From Pomphorhynchus laevis (Eukaryota > Acanthocephala > Palaeacanthocephala > Echinorhynchida > Pomphorhynchidae): a stretch of DNA of 64,000 bases. Shown here one piece after another: positions 29,861-44,400 of the stretch. The notes under the pieces were generated by a model that was not told the origin of the DNA, did no database searches, and saw only the letters and a list, made by a program, of their open reading frames with translations. Made by a program: the position numbers and the translations under genes. Numbering within the stretch: the first letter of the stretch is position 1; every line of letters starts with the position of its first letter. The stretch covers positions 62,001-126,000 of the forward strand of contig WNNJ02003773.1 in the NCBI GenBank assembly GCA_012934845.2, in the 5' to 3' direction.

Positions 29861-32850
29861 GGAGATAAGATCCTTCCAGCTTACATTAGTGAGTCGCCTT
29901 CTGTCTAAACTACTTAGGGTCTCTCACACACCTGAGGTCCCAATCCATGCGTATTATGGAGAAATTCTAGATATGAGGAGTTTCAGAAATCTTAGTCTTT
30001 GATCTAGGGGGCGTCCTCTAGAAAATAAGAGTAATCTCTAGATTGCCAGGTATCTCAGAGAGTTTCTCACTTAATGACAGATGCTGGGACCGTTTCAGTG
30101 CACATCTAGCTTTCTTCAATACACTTTTGAATTTGGTCAAGTCTGGTCCTGTTGACCATTTAAACGTAATGGTACACCGCAGATATTTCTCTCGGTGTGT
30201 AAAGGAACGGAGTGGTTGATTGTTTAATATGGAAAAGAGGGATGAGATTGCTAGTCTCTTTAGTTTTCTCTTCGTCGCAGGGGCGCTATTAAAGACAACC
30301 ACCTACGATTTAGACGAGTTGAGAATAAGATTGGACGTGGTTAACTGCTCTTTAATTTTGAAATGCACCTGCGTCTAGAAAAGAGGGATATTGTCTCACC
30401 AGCGTATACCACTACATGTTGATCGAGTTTAAATGTCTTAATGAGTACGATAGAAGCAGCAAAATATAAGATAGGAGAAAGTTGGGAACCTTTAGGCACA
30501 CCTGTAATATGGTAGAACTGACGAACATCGAAGCCGTCTTCATACAAAAATCTATTGGTGTATAGTAGTATCTTCACTCTGTTAACAATTTTCGCAGTCA
30601 ACCCGAGGAACCTAAGAGAAGAGATAACAAACGGAATAAACATGCGGTCAAATGCAGCGGAAAAATCAAGGAAAAGAGCCACAACGAGCTGAAGACTATT
30701 ATCCTGACAAAATCGGTGCACCTCATCAACTGCCGAATGAACCGTTCAACCTTTGGCAAACCCATGAAAACTTATGGGGCTAAGTTACGCCTACTTAGAA
30801 GGTCGCGGATTTACGCGCAAGCGCTTGTTTGTAAATGAAATATATTGGGAGTTTTGTATCTTGATAGGGCGCAGAATTTAGGACATGAGATCACTTTTTT
30901 ATTAGATAAAAATATTTTCCGGCTAATGTTTATGCCACGAAGGCGGGGGTTAATAGCAGCGTAATGGCTACCTCTTTTCTCTGACCGTCCGTCAAAAGCT
31001 GACAGACCCGAGTGGCGAGCGACGCATTGGATCTGGAGGTTCGCGGAAGTGGGCCGCATGTGTTCAGTATATCGGAAACCAATAAATCATTGCTCTTGAA
31101 GTCACCTCAAGGCGGGATTGGTTGAGGAGCTTGAGTGGCTCCATAATTGTGTAGGGTTAGTGACTCCTCGAAAACTTTGTCAATGCCTATTTTGCCAATT
31201 TAACCAGGTACCCTCTCCATTCAGCAGACAAACTTCCTGAATATCTTTCAAAAGAAATACTGAGTAGGATTAAGACGAGCAATGCTCGCCATTACTCTAC
31301 TCAGCTGGAACTTGTATCTATAGCTCCAGTATTCTTTCAAGAGGGCCTGTCTGAGGGAAAGAGAGAGATAAGAAATGTTTAGCATTTTAGCCAGGACCTT
31401 GAATTTTGTTGGAATGGGATTGAATAAACAACCTTTATAGGTGGTTGAAAGTATTGCGGTAGCTTTGAAGAGGGATAGGAATTAAATCGGATCAGTCTCG
31501 CATTTCCTACGGCTGGGAAGAGTCGGATAGCAGCCTGGAAGAAGGATACTTTGATATGATCAAAGTGAAACATCTTCCTCAGCAGCGTGTCCTCCTCTAA
31601 TCGACAGCGAAATAAGTCATGCAAAGTAGACAATATTTGACGCGTATTAATAATATTGATATATTAATATTAATAATCAATATTAAAATTAAAATAATAT
31701 TAATAGTATTATATTAATAATTAATATTATATTAATATTCATATATTATTAATATATAATATTATATATAATATATATTATATTGTATTATAATATATAT
31801 TATATAATAATATATATTATTAACTGATGAGTTTAACGTTCTTCCAGAGTGTTATCGCTAAACAAGACATGACTGGACAAGAATAATTTAAAAGGAGGAA
31901 TGATCTTAGATGGTATTTAACTAATGACCTTGAGAAGCAGAGGAGTGAAGTAGGGTTACGTATGGAGTAAAGTTGTAGGTTATGTGCTTTGGAATAAACG
32001 GAGTAATGTCCAGGAAGACAGAATAGACTAGTTTCCTGAAGGATTATAGCATATGCATCTCGACCAGATAACATATTAAGGGCAGAAGCACCTCTCAAAT
32101 TCCACTAAATTATGTTCGGTGAAAAACGGTTCGGAATTACTTCTCATGCACGGGTGTCACTAAAATAGACAGCGAACCCCTTAGTTAGGCCCAAATGGAT
32201 GAAGTTTGCCCTTCCGGCCTCCGGCCTTACCGCGGGACCACTAGCAACTTCTTGGCTGGAGTGGGAATTATCATCATTTCCTACGATCGTTCATACTGCT
32301 ACTTTATTTTTTAGCTTTCAAGATGGTGTGCTGCTCCATGTTAAGAGTTTGTTTGAAAAACAAAAGTCCACGCTACCACTGGTAGGTGGTATTGTTCCTC
32401 CCCTAACGAAGCGAATATTAGAGTGTTCATACTTCTTTTGTAGATCCAGCAAATCTATCTCCTCATGGGAGTTTAGTAAGTTTGTTATTTTTATTGTAGC
32501 CATGATATGCTTAAATGCGATACTAGCAACATTCTAGTTGTACTCTATACAAATTTAATATACTCTTTAGCCAAATCGGCTGTCTTAAATGAGATCATGT
32601 ATGAGGATCCTACACTTTTCGCGAAGTTCAACAGAATTATATCTGATGGAAACTTCTTAATAAATTCGCGGAGAATCTGTTGAAGTGGTCGTTCGTGGAT
32701 GTAAAAGTAATTGGAGAGACGACCACCAAGTTTGTTGATTTTTATAAGAGGAAGTTTCTCCAATGTTCTTAAAATAGAAAAATTCAAGCCACTCACCTCG
32801 TTTTGGGGACGTTTCTTGTCCCAATTACTCATAGAAGAGTAAAATTAACC
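29860..32850 (-). mobile_element. EN+RT LINE (family A), decayed minus-strand copy C
   Basis: Minus-strand parts in order: ORF1-like frames (32545-32832 and 32318-32503), endonuclease N-terminal part (LSGRDAYAIILQETSLF, 31820-32098), an RT segment with [17 protein letters not shown] and ITGVPKGSQLSPILY (30341-30721), and the C-terminal KRKLKRLAISSLFSIL block (30018-30302). An almost pure AT tract (about 31639-31820) interrupts the endonuclease-to-RT region. Several shifts and stops; immobile. Confidence 0.8.
31639..31820. repeat. AT-only low-complexity tract
   Basis: About 180 bp of AATATT/TATATA sequence with many self-complementary stretches, inserted in or expanded within LINE copy C. Confidence 0.8.
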
Positions 32851-33720
32851 CAATTCCTAAAATTGCTTAAATATTTAATTTTTATAAATAAATATGTCAA
32901 CTATATATGTCGATTCTTAAGCTATAAAAAAGGTTAAGATTTATAAAAATCATCATTGTAATCATCCTATTGTTGCATTGTATTCTACTGTTTAATAAGA
33001 AATTTCCAAATATATTGCAACTATATTTAAACAATGACTCAAACAATCAGTTTTTACTTATTAAAGGTAATCCAAACTGTTCCAACTTAACTAGAAAACT
33101 AGAAATAGTCATGCTTAATAAATATCTTTATTACGGATGTCAATTCTTAATCTACAATTGATTTCGCTAGTTATATGGTAGTAACTAAGATTTCATGATA
33201 TTTTACTCCTAATAATAAAGAATGAACTAATATGTTAATTTTATAAACAAAAAGATGCAACATTTAATTTGGATTTGCGATATACGACCAAAAACGTCGT
33301 TGTAGCTATGTCGTTGCTGGAATGACATCTTTACTCTAGCCCAATTTAATAGAAAGTGTAAGTTTTATCAAAGATTAAATGCATCAAAGATGCAATAATC
33401 TTTTTTCCGATAGTGTTGCGTCCTGTGTTAAAACCGCTTTTGTATTTCGATAATTTTTGATCAATTATTCTCTTCAGCTATTTTAATTTGGTTTATAATT
33501 TTATACAATAAAGAATTAAAGATTACCGCACTATAATAATAAAGATTTCTTATAAATAAAATACATGCATGATAGATATAAATACAGTTAGTTCAACATC
33601 AAAACTAAAAACATAATTAGCTTCTTCTTGGTAGCAAGGGTGATATAAAAGGCGACCACATGCGATTTTGATAAGTAAATCGAAAGTAAAAATTTTCAAA
33701 ATCGAAAGTAAAAATCATAT
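32851..33720. other. Spacer
   Basis: AT-rich, no reliable feature. A GATATAAAAGG TATA-like element at 33640 precedes the LINE scrap that follows. Confidence 0.4.
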
Positions 33721-33722
33721 TA

Positions 33723-34030
33723 TGGAAAACGCCACATCGTTGCAGTCTTCAGTCAGCTTGTCGTTATGCCAATGGAATCACGGCCCACCAGTAAACTGAC
33801 GCGCCGCCTTCCGACTAAACCATCTAGGGTCTATCACACACCTGAGAGTTCAATTGAGGCGTACTATGGTAGATAGTTTAGATATGAGGAATTTCGAAAA
33901 CTTAGTCTTTGATCTGGGGGAAGTTTTCTATGAAAGAAGACTAATCTCGAGATTACCCAGGTGCACTAAAAGCGCACTTGAGCACTCCCTATTAATGACA
34001 GATGTTGAGTCCATTTATGGCCCGTAATTT
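33723..34030. pseudogene. Joined scraps of LINE family A
   Basis: A plus-strand start ATGGAAAACGCC leads into SLSLCQWNHGP, resembling the opening LSLNILQWN of the family-A endonuclease. It switches at about 33790 to the minus-strand 3'UTR sequence of the same family (CACACACCTGAG phrase, AACTTAGTCTTTGATCTGGG). An internal deletion or rearrangement left these ends side by side. Confidence 0.45.
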
Positions 34031-35406
34031 TTGAATACTACGTGTATGTAGCCAGTGTATCAAAACAGCTGATTTAATTGTTTTAATCGCTACAACTATA
34101 GCATATTTATCTGTCGTTAAAAAATGTTCGCGTCAATGATGCAAATATTGTAACAACCAAATCGACACAATTTAGTTCAATTTGAGCTATATTTCTTATG
34201 TGACAGCGTATATCTAAAGTATTTTAACTTACCGATTTGATGTCGCACATAAGTGTTTCAATTCTAAAACTGTAAACCAAACAAGGACAGTTTATACCCA
34301 GGAAACTTTCGACTTTTGCAAACATTTTAACAATTATTTTAAACACATGTCTGTCAGGTATATAGAATATTCTTACAATAAAAACAGTTAATTTACTGTT
34401 ATAAGCAAATTGTAATGCCTTATTGTTTAGATTTCGAAGTAAATTGTTGCAAATTGTAACAAATGGACATGTGCCCTCCTCCTACTACTTTATGAAAATA
34501 TAAATATATTTTTTAATTTGCATCCGTCATGTTAATGTTCAAATATTTCAAAGTAAAATTTTTATTTGATTTTGTAAACTTTTTGAATGGCTTCTAGCAT
34601 ATCTCAAAACCCGCACCCGATGTTTACAATCCTTTTTATTAAACAAAATTGACAAGAATTAATTATTTTTACATTCTGTAAGAATTAAATTTGGATTCAC
34701 ATTTAGATAACTTCTACGCTAGCTAATATTTAAATTGTAATTAATCATTTAATTTTGAATTTTAGGGTTATTTTTGGTCCGCAACTGTGTGTATTTCAAT
34801 TCGTCGCAATAAAGTAATCGCGCAATTTCGTATTTTCTTTTTATCTTAATTATGACATAGTAAATTAATCAATCCATCAATGATTTTCTAAGTGTTAATG
34901 TAAAATTAAATATCATATTAAAACTCTTAAGTTCTTATAAAACTAAGTTCATATGCTTGATGTATCGAAAATGTTATAATGAGCATACCTGCGTAATATA
35001 TGATTCCGATTAAATGAACCTAAATAACTTAATAAAATAAATTTTAAGATAAATTATAACATTAATTTATAAATATTAAATTTATAAATTATAAATTTAA
35101 TATAATTAATATAATTAAAATATTTTGACAATTAAATTTGTATATATTTGTTGTAATATAAATTTTAATAATAAATAATATAATTAATAATATTATATCA
35201 TTGATATAAATTACTAATAATGTAATATCAAAACTCATAAATTTTGGAAATAACAATAAATTGAATTTGGTTTAAACTATAAATATATCATATTAGGCTG
35301 TTATTAATAAATTTATATTAATTTATTTCAAATATTTATATTTTTATAATAACTTTCTGATCAGGCAACTGAGTATTTCGGAATAATTAATTTTAGTTCT
35401 CAAAAC
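34031..35406. other. AT-rich upstream region of the 188-residue gene
   Basis: No convincing exon. The open frame of the next gene continues upstream to about 35355 past a possible TGATCAG acceptor, so an earlier exon cannot be excluded. 35040-35340 is nearly pure A/T. Confidence 0.4.
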
Positions 35407-38400
35407 ATGCGTGTAGCGACAAGATCAATTAGGGAATGTGTAGAAAAGTTAAGATACATCTTGAAATTAATAGAAGTGGACGATGCTAAAAGCCGCAATG
35501 CCACTGGCAAACTATCGAAAGAACTGGAAAATATGAAAGAAATTAATAAAGGTAAATATATTAAGCAATATTAATGCAATGATTATGAATATTGTTGATT
35601 ATTATTGACCGGCAGAAGAATAAGTAAACAGTCAGTCTGATATAAAATGATATTAAATATGTAGATTATTACTTTGTTAAATAATAATTTTTGTTATTAC
35701 TTATTGTTTTAATATATTCTGTAATTTTTTAAAAAAATTATTGATTTTTATTAACAAATAATTTGACTAGAATTCAACTATACGAAAAATGTAAAATACT
35801 AAATTAATATGTAATTAATTTATTAAGATCCAATAAAAGCCATATTTTATTTATGCATTATATATAATATACTTTATAATTCAACATCCAGAAAATATAT
35901 GATATATATCATATTCCACAATATATAATATATTATATATGTTACGATAAATAATTAAAATTTGCATTCGTGCCAAATTTAACAATTTTGGCTATTAGAT
36001 TTATATTATAGACACCAGAATAAAGTTTATTCGATAACTTCCACAAGCATTCAACTCTTTAAGTCCTTTTAAAGGGAAATACAATTACTGTAACCATTTA
36101 TTCCTAGTTAGGCTTTTAAATGTTCGTTAAAGTTGCCTTTAAAGGAGAGCATATCGCGGCTCTGTCAAATATTTGATCTTCAAATGAAAAAGCGTTTTTA
36201 GTACCAAATCAGTCCACTGACCATTAGATTAAATAAGGGAAATACATTTTTCCGATAAAATGTCAGCCAAACTAATCGCTGCCTACATTAAAGCATTTGT
36301 AACGACTACATATATTTAGAAATTTTATATTTGGATAACGGAAAAAGAAGAAATATTTATTATTCAATTAGCTTCGAATTAATTAAATATTTCTTTTTCC
36401 AGGGTTCAAATATAAAATTTCAATATATACGAAAGCGTCCCATAGCGGATCCCGGAGACAGTGCTCTCTATTCACTGACTATATATATATATATAGTCAG
36501 TGAATAGAGAGCACTGTCTCCGGGATCCGCTATGGGACGCTTTCGTATATATTGAAAATTTATATTTGAACCTTGGAAAAAGAAGAAATATTTATTATTT
36601 AATTAATTCGAAGCTAATTAAATAATAAATATTTCTTCTTTTTCCAATATTCAAATATAATATATATAGTCGTTACAAATGTTCTAATGTAGGCAGCGAT
36701 GAGCTTGGCTGTATGTAGCGTCTCGGAGTGATACATTAGACTGATGGAGCTGATGATCGAAGTCCAGTTCTTTAGCAAAACATATGGATTTAAAATAAAT
36801 TGTAACCACTTTTGTATATTAGCTACTGTATACATATCAACTATGTATATAGTTGTATATTAGCTACTGTATAGTTGAATAAAAGAAAAAGTAATATTTA
36901 ATTGACTTAAAATACGCAAGATTTTAGTTTCAAATAAATTGTAACCAGTGTTGGCTCCTGGACCACAGTTTCAGACGATTTTTCGCACTACCAATTTATA
37001 AAAAAACGTATTCCTTTCGGAATCCTGTGACATTAACAAGGACATTAATTAGTTTTATCAGAAAAGTGAATAAGTTTACAGTCCTATATTTCAATAACTT
37101 TGTCTTCGGTCTGCACAAAATAGCGCCTAAGGAATGATATTAGCATTCGTCGAAATATGAAACTAAAATCTTGTATATTTTTAGTCAATTAAATATTATT
37201 TTTACTTTTATTCAATTATACAGTAGCTAATATACAACTATACAAATACTAAAATAATAAGTAAATAAGAAGTAATCTAATTTTAATCCTGATGATAGCA
37301 GAAGCTATTGAAGGAAAATATAAAAATATTAAAATACAAAGGAAAATATTGTCTTATTTGTTCCAGTAAAACTATCTAATTGAAAATAGAAGGATATTAT
37401 GGGTTTAGTGTGTGCTATTAAATAGGAATAAAATATTGACGATCCGGATTGTTTCCAGAAATAATGTATTACTTGACGGTAATTAGATTTTCATTTTAAT
37501 AGAGTTTAATGCTACTTTTTATTTTATAAAAATTGTAATACGTCAATAAGGTGCGTTGAGGATTTTGTCAGCAGGTACTGACAAACTATGACAAACCATG
37601 CAAAATCTGGAAAAGCTAAATTTATTTACTGATATTAATGCAATAGTATTGATAAATGGTAATATTAAAATAAATTATAATTTATTAATTTTAAATATTA
37701 ATGTGTGTATAAATATGTGATGTTCAAACAAATGTAGTGTGTAATATCTTTCACAGTTGTTCCATATGATTTTCAAGATAATTACTATTATTTTATCTAT
37801 TTATTTTGATTACTTAATAATTACCCATCTACTTGATATTGATTATTTGATTTTATAAAGCATTGTCTAATTAGCCTGTGCTTCTTATGTAATTAGAGCT
37901 TTGTAAACAAATTATGGAAATCAGCTCCACTTGTTTGGAAACGACAACTGATAGAGGCTTTAAAGCTATTCGAAATGCGAATAAATCTATCGCAAATAAA
38001 AATCAAAACAGTTAAGTTAACAATTGTTTTTAATTAAGAAATTGTTCGATTACAATATTCAGTATGATAGATAGCCATAACATTCAAATTTCACGATAGA
38101 ATTGTTAACTCTGTCTGTATTTTGTAAAAAATGATGTATTTAACCGCATTATAGAATATGCTTATATATCAAAATCTTGAAATAACAAAGGGCGAATTAC
38201 TCGGAATTTATTCCCTAGCCTATTAATTATTAGTGATTAATTAACTAACAATTTGAATAATATTGTACAAATAATGATGCCGATTTTAGTTTGAATTTAT
38301 GTACAAATAATCGTCTCAAATATTTTTAAAGTGATCGCTAATTTGAACTTGTCAAGCAGTTTGTTCAATCTTATATAAACGGTTTGTTAATAAGAAAGGA

Positions 38401-41400
38401 TCAAATACAATGAAAATATTGAAAAATGTTGATCATTTTTTCTTGTGATGCTCTCAAAGAGATTTTGGTGAATTTATAACGATTATTTTATATTATTTCT
38501 TTCTCTTTTTTCATTTTTATTTATAAATATATTTAAATATATATTTATATATATTTGGATACATTTAAATATATATTTATATATATTTGTATATATTATA
38601 TATAAGTATATTTATATTTTTTATATATTTATTTTTGTTTTTTTATTTGTTTATTTGTTTATTTTTTTCATTTTATTTGTTTTAGATTATTCCTTATTTG
38701 CTTCTTTTTGTTCATTCCCGCTTTTGTCCGTGGTTTTATTCTAACAAAGCCATCGAAACGCTGCTATTACGTCACTTGTAATGCTCACGAGAAGCAGCGC
38801 AGTTGCAATGGTGCTGTGAAGTTGATGTTACTAAAAACGGTAACTAACCGCTCTGGTTGTTTTTTAGCATCTCAATTCCTTTTGTTATCTCTTCTCTCAG
38901 GTCCCTTGGGTTGCCTGCGAAAATTGTGAACAGGGTGGAGATACTGCTGTACACCAAGCGATTTTATTATGAAGACGACCCTGATGCGCATCAGCTCTAC
39001 CCTACTACGGGTGTGCCTCAAGGCTTCCCTCTCTCCTATCTTATATCTTGCTGCTCCATCATTCTATTCAAAATATTTAAACGTGATCAACGTCTAGTAG
39101 TGTACGCTGATGACACCACAGCCCTGTTCACTAAACGCAGGTGCAAAGAGTAGTCACGGACATTAGCCGATTTTTTTTAAGATAAAAAGACCAGTTGCCC
39201 AAGTACAACCTTGTTTTAAACTCTGCTAAATCGCAGGTGGTCGTCTTTCATGGCACCCCTGCTACGAAACAAAAACTTAAGAAAACAAAAACTTAAGTCC
39301 ATTTTTGCCTCTGAACCACTCTCCACCTTCAGAAGTCGAGTAAAATACCTGGGGTTCACCGTTTCGGTGAGCTGGTCAATGAAAGCTGACTGGATAGACT
39401 CAAACGTATCCTGAAGAGAGCTAGGTGGGCTCTGAAACGGGCCCAGCATCTGTCGTTGAAAGGGAAAACCCAGATGCGCCTGTGCAACACTTTGGCTATC
39501 TCGGGATTAGTCTTCTTTTCCAGAGGACGTCCCCCACAGCAAAGGCTAAGGTTTCTCACGCTCTTGGTATCTCGTTTACCCAGCATAGTCCGCGTCGATT
39601 GGACTCTTCGGGGGGGTTGAAAGACCCCAGGTGGTTCAATCGAAAGACGGCGTGTTGGATTGGTTGGGGGCTCAGATCCTTATGGATTTGAGGCCGTAAA
39701 TGGAATAGAAGACTATTACAGACTGAAGATAAAGTAGAAGAGTGCACTTATTTTTTGTTTGACTGAACTCATATTTATCTTATTTATGTTTTTTATTAAT
39801 AAAATCTTATTATTATGTTTTTGTTGATGTGCCTGACGATGACGAAAGTAACCATCGAAACATTGTAGCGTTTTTGCAAGAAAAATGGAATTCCAATCCT
39901 TTAAATCTTTAATCAAAACAGCTAACTTAGTCTACGTACGTATTTAATATAATAATAAAATTAAAAAATAATAAATAAAAATAAATAAATATTACAAATC
40001 TTTAGTATATAGTCACTATGCAATCAAAAGATTAAAGTTTTTTTATAATTTTTTAAAAAGTAAATTCATGGAGAAATTCAAAATTCTAGCATCATTTATT
40101 ATTTACAGCAGAACTTTAACGCAATAAGATATTGAAAAAAGTGTCCATTAAAGTTCAAGCATTTTGACTGATATATATTTGCACACAAAATATCAAGCAT
40201 TTGTTATGCTATTTGTTTTTATTAAAAGTATATAGAATATATTGATTAGCTATTTTAAAAATAAACTGTTTTTGTTTATTCAGTTCAATCAAAAAAGTTG
40301 TTTTACAGTTTATTTTTGATACGTTTAATAAACAGTTGAACAGCTCAAATAAACTTATTACTTAATAAAAGTAAAGGTATATCGTGTAAAAGCTAAAAAG
40401 GTCAAATAAACTGTTTTTTTTATTAAAGGGATGTTGAGGCTAGTATCTATGATTAATGAAGATGATAACCAGAGATTTCAAAATATTGTAAATTATTTTT
40501 GGAATTATAGTTTGAATCAATAGGTGATAATGAAAATTGATTTTAGAAACATATAAGATGTATTTCGTCATTAGCATTGTAACGAATTATTTTATATTGT
40601 TATTTAAAATTAGGAAACTTTACAAACACATTTAATTGAAATTTGAATTTTATTTAAAATTGATTTTTTCTTAAATGTCAAGTTAATTCGTAACTACTTT
40701 TTAGCTAATTTAGCTGATCTTAAACGACAAGCGGATAAATTATGTGCTGCCACACAAGATTGCAAAACGATGCTGAATCTTTTAATGTCAGCTATACCTG
40801 TGATTAAACGTTTATGTCAAAGATCGCATTCGTGCTCCATGTGAGTTACAAAATGTTTTAAGTCTCTACAGGGAAATAGATACTTTGCGTACAAAATTAA
40901 AAATATCGTAAATAATATCTGACTTAAACAAGTTTTGATTATCTGAATGATGCTATTAAACGTTTTAATATAAAAATACTCGTGGTTATTTTATACAATT
41001 TTATTTTCATTAATATTGACTTGAATTATTATATTAATTATTATCAAGATATTACTTGATAATAATATTATTAATAATAATAACTTTAGTTGTGTTAGTC
41101 AATAAATTAATAAATTAAATAAAATAAAATATATTGTAAAAATTATATAAAAATTCTATTTTATTAATTAATTAAATCATGACGTTATAAACTTAAATCC
41201 GTTCTGAGAGCTTTGACAAATTAGGTGAATATGCGAAAGCAAATGAACTTGTGGTCAACGTCGATAAGATAAAGTTGTAAATTACCGCTATGTAGAGATG
41301 ACAAATGTATTATCAAGATAATATTATCATGACGTTATAAACTTAAATCCGTTCTGAGAGCTTTGACAAATTAGGTGTATATGCGAAAGTAAATGAACTT

Positions 41401-44400
41401 GTGGCAAACGTCGATAAGATAAAGTTGTAAATTACCGCTATGTAGAGATGACAAATGTATTATCAAGATAATATTATCATGACATTATAAACTTAAATCC
41501 GTTCTGAGAGCTTTGACAAATTAGGTGTATATGCGAAAGTAAATGAACTTGTGGCAAACGTCGATAAGATAAAGTTGTAAATTACCGCTATGTAGAGATG
41601 ACAAATGTATTATCAAGATAATATTATCATGACATTATAAACTTAAATCCGCTCTGAGAGCTTTGACAAATTAGGTGAATATGCGAAAGTAAATGAACTT
41701 GTGGCCAACGTCGATAAGATAAAGTTGTAAATTACCGCTATGTAGAGATGACAAATGTATTATCAAGATAATATTATCATGACGTTATAAACTTAAATCC
41801 GTTCTGAGAGCTTTGACAAATTAGGTGAATATGCGAAAGCAAATGAACTTGTGGTCAACGTCGATAAGATAAAGTTGTAAATTACCGCTATGTAGAGATG
41901 ACAAATGTATTATCAAGATAATATTATCATGACGTTATAAACTTAAATCCGTTCTGAGAGCTTTGACAAATTAGGTGAATATGCGAAAGCAAATGAACTT
42001 GTGGTCAACGTCGATAAGATAAAGTTGTAAATTACCGCTATGTAGAGATGACAAATGTATTATCAAGATAATATTATCATGACGTTATAAACTTAAATCC
42101 GTTCTGAGAGCTTTGACAAATTAGGTGAATATGCGAAAGCAAATGAACTTGTGGTCAACGTCGATAAGATAAAGTTGTAAATTACCGCTATGTAGAGATG
42201 ACAAATGTATTATCAAGATAATATTATCATGACGTTATAAACTTAAATCCGTTCTGAGAGCTTTGACAAATTAGGTGAATATGCGAAAGCAAATGAACTT
42301 GTGGTCAACGTCGATAAGATAAAGTTGTAAATTACCGCTATGTAGAGATGACAAATGTATTATCAAGATAATATTATCATGACATTATAAACTTAAATCC
42401 GCTCTGAGAGCTTTGACAAATTAGGTGAATATGCGAAAGTAAATGAACTTGTGGCCAACGTCGATAAGATAAAGTTGTAAATTACCGCTATGTAGAGATG
42501 ACAAATGTATTATCAAGATAATATTATCATGACATTATAAACTTAAATCCGTTCTGAGAGCTTTGACAAATTAGGTGAATATGCGAAAGCAAATGAACTT
42601 GTGGTCAACGTCGATAAGATAAAGTTGTAAATTACCGCTATGTAGAGATGACAAATGTATTATCAAGATAATATTATCATGACGTTATAAACTTAAATCC
42701 GTTCTGAGAGCTTTGACAAATTAGGTGAATATGCGAAAGCAAATGAACTTGTAGTCAACGTCGATAAGATAAAGTTGTAAATTACCGCTATGTAGAGATG
42801 ACAAATGTATTATCAAGATAATATTATCATGACGTTATAAACTTAAATCCGTTCTGAGAGCTTTGACAAATTAGGTGAATATGCGAAAGCAAATGAACTT
42901 GTGGTCAACGTCGATAAGATAAAGTTGTAAATTACCGCTATGTAGAGATGACAAATGTATTATCAAGATAATATTATCATGACGTTATAAACTTAAATCC
43001 GTTCTGAGAGCTTTGACAAATTAGGTGAATATGCGAAAGCAAATGAACTTGTGGTCAACGTCGATAAGATAAAGTTGTAAATTACCGCTATGTAGAGATG
43101 ACAAATGTATTATCAAGATAATATTATCATGACGTTATAAACTTAAATCCGTTCTGAGAGCTTTGACAAATTAGGTGAATATGCGAAAGCAAATGAACTT
43201 GTGGTCAACGTCGATAAGATAAAGTTGTAAATTACCGCTATGTAGAGATGACAAATGTATTATCAAGATAATATTATCATGACGTTATAAACTTAAATCC
43301 GTTCTGAGAGCTTTGACAAATTAGGTGAATATGCGAAAGCAAATGAACTTGTAGTCAACGTCGATAAGATAAAGTTGTAAATTACCGCTATGTAGAGATG
43401 ACAAATGTATTATCAAGATAATATTATCATGACATTATAGACTTAAATACGTTCTGAGAGCTTTGACAAATTAGGTGAATATGCGAAAGCAAATGAACTT
43501 GTAGTCAACGTCGATAAGATAAAGTTGTAAATTACCGCTATGTAGAGATGACAAATGTATTATCAAGATAATATTATCATGACGTTATAAACTTAAATCC
43601 GTTCTGAGAGCTTTGACAAATTAGGTGAATATGCGAAAGCAAATGAACTTGTAGTCAACGTCGATAAGATAAAGTTGTAAATTACCGCTATGTAGAGATG
43701 ACGAATGTATTATCAAGATAATATTATCATGACGTTATAAACTTAAATCCGTTCTGAGAGCTTTGACAAATTAGGTGAATATGCGAAAGCAAATGAACTT
43801 GTGGTCAACGTCGATAAGATAAAGTTGTAAATTACCGCTATGTAGAGATGACAAATGTATTATCAAGATAATATTATCATGACGTTATAAACTTAAATCC
43901 GTTCTGAGAGCTTTGACAAATTAGGTGAATATGCGAAAGCAAATGAACTTGTAGTCAACGTCGATAAGATAAAGTTGTAAATTACCGCTATGTAGAGATG
44001 ACAAATGTATTATCAAGATAATATTATCATGACGTTATAAACTTAAATCCGTTCTGAGAGCTTTGACAAATTAGGTGAATATGCGAAAGCAAATGAACTT
44101 GTAGTCAACGTCGATAAGATAAAGTTGTAAATTACCGCTATGTAGAGATGACAAATGTATTATCAAGATAATATTATCATGACATTATAGACTTAAATAC
44201 GTTCTGAGAGCTTTGACAAATTAGGTGAATATGCGAAAGCAAATGAACTTGTAGTCAACGTCGATAAGATAAAGTTGTAAATTACCGCTATGTAGAGATG
44301 ACAAATGTATTATCAAGATAATATTATCATGACATTATAGACTTAAATACGTTCTGTGAGCTTTGACAAATTAGGTGAATATGCGAAAGCAAATGAACTT

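Noticed and set aside
38708-38929. 73-codon plus-strand ORF just before LINE copy D
   Set aside because: It merges into the LINE RT in another frame and has no homology signal of its own.
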